Shown: positions 6,771 to 7,206 of the stretch, one piece after another
Layout: every line of letters starts with the position of its first letter
Position numbering within the stretch: the first letter of the stretch is position 1
Source: Bacteroidales bacterium
GTDB lineage: Bacteria; Bacteroidota; Bacteroidia; Bacteroidales; Bacteroidaceae
Length of the DNA stretch: 7,206 nucleotides
Direction: 5' to 3'
NCBI GenBank assembly: GCA_004552195.1
Contig: SFPC01000089.1
Coordinates: forward strand, 1 to 7,206
Translations under genes and position numbers: made by a program
Notes under the pieces: model-generated
The model's input: only the letters and a program-made list of their open reading frames with translations
Told to the model about the DNA's origin: nothing
Database searches by the model: none

Positions 6771-6837
6771 CAGTTTATTCTGTTGTCAATCTTGATAAGA
6801 TGATTGATATTGAACAGAGAATTTCTACCACTATTGA

Positions 6838-7206
6838 TTATATGTAGAAATGTTCCTTAGAAAGAGGGTTGAAGAACCCCGATATTACGAGAAAGATAAA
6901 TGCAAAATCTTTTTCGTCTTTTACTATCAGTCTAAGATATGAATACTCAAATTGTTCCACGTCTTTTGTAGTGGAATCAATAGTGTCGAAGTAATGGGTG
7001 TCAATGTAATTTGTCAAAATAATTTTATCATGAAGATGTTTTTTCAATTCTGGTATTTTAACAGCTTTTTTATCTTCTATGTTGCCTGTGTCATAAATTT
7101 CCAAATATTCCCAGTTAAACACAAATGACAATCTATTACCCATGAAATCATGTTCTATTATTCCTGGGTTTGGTGCACGAAATGCAGAATCTAACTTACA
7201 TGACTT
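6838..7206 (-). CDS. Unrecognised AT-rich gene, C-terminal part, 5' end outside the window
   Basis: A frame on the - strand ends with TAA at 6840-6838 and is open to the window edge, 122 codons in all. An ATG at 7143-7141 could be a start, but the frame continues upstream of it without a stop (KSCKLDSAFRAPNPGIIEHD precedes FMGNRLSF), so the true start is probably off the window. The visible part is soluble and mixed alpha/beta in look: FVFNWEYLEIYD, then KIPELKKHLHDKIILTNY, an acidic middle, then YLRLIVKDEKDFAFIFLVIS and the end FFNPLSKEHFYI. I do not recognise the family. It is convergent to the + strand gene row and far richer in A and T than that row, which suggests acquired DNA. Confidence 0.6.
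   Translation of the reverse strand, partial: KSCKLDSAFRAPNPGIIEHDFMGNRLSFVFNWEYLEIYDTGNIEDKKAVKIPELKKHLHDKIILTNYIDTHYFDTIDSTTKDVEQFEYSYLRLIVKDEKDFAFIFLVISGFFNPLSKEHFYI

Noticed and set aside
6800..6847. 15-codon + strand frame starting MIDIEQRISTTIDYM
   Set aside because: It is too short, has no visible signals, and overlaps the 3' end of the - strand gene.
1..7206. CRISPR array, tRNA, rRNA or riboswitch
   Set aside because: No regularly spaced repeats, no cloverleaf-like or rRNA-like stretches, and no known riboswitch core were seen on either strand.

Overview
The window reads as chromosomal DNA of a member of the Bacteroidales, most likely close to Prevotella. The protein families, the lack of Shine-Dalgarno sequences before the starts, and a Bacteroidales-type -7 promoter element (TAACTTTG at 64-71) point that way. 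The genus is an inference. The coding block is GC-rich (40 of 60 bases G or C in 5521-5580). The right end is AT-rich (18 of 60 in 6901-6960, 13 of 60 in 7021-7080) and appears to have a different history.

From 150 to 6312 six genes lie in a row on the + strand, with short gaps or an overlap, and look like one transcription unit. They are a small acidic cytoplasmic protein (150-395), two membrane-anchored SGNH/GDSL proteins (475-1839 and 1790-2881), an AlgI-type MBOAT acyltransferase (2952-4421), an FMN nitroreductase (4486-5211) and a YeiH-type membrane transporter (5239-6312). A strong intrinsic terminator at 6359-6404 closes the unit.

The core is the pair of SGNH proteins with the MBOAT. 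In AlgI/AlgJ/AlgX, PatA/PatB and related systems an MBOAT passes acetyl groups across the inner membrane, and SGNH partners place them on, or remove them from, an envelope glycan. By analogy this cassette probably O-acetylates (or otherwise O-acylates) an extracellular or periplasmic glycan. The substrate cannot be read from the window, because no glycosyltransferase, polymerase or peptidoglycan enzyme lies beside it. The nitroreductase and YeiH genes seem to be housekeeping passengers.

Between 6405 and 6837 there is no intact gene. This stretch holds two diverged copies of a GC-rich repeat around an AT-rich hairpin, then what looks like the last 40 or so codons of a lost membrane-protein gene (6561-6683), then a second hairpin (6731-6770). 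At the right edge an AT-rich reading frame on the - strand (stop at 6838) stays open to the window boundary, so it is the C-terminal part of a larger unrecognised gene.
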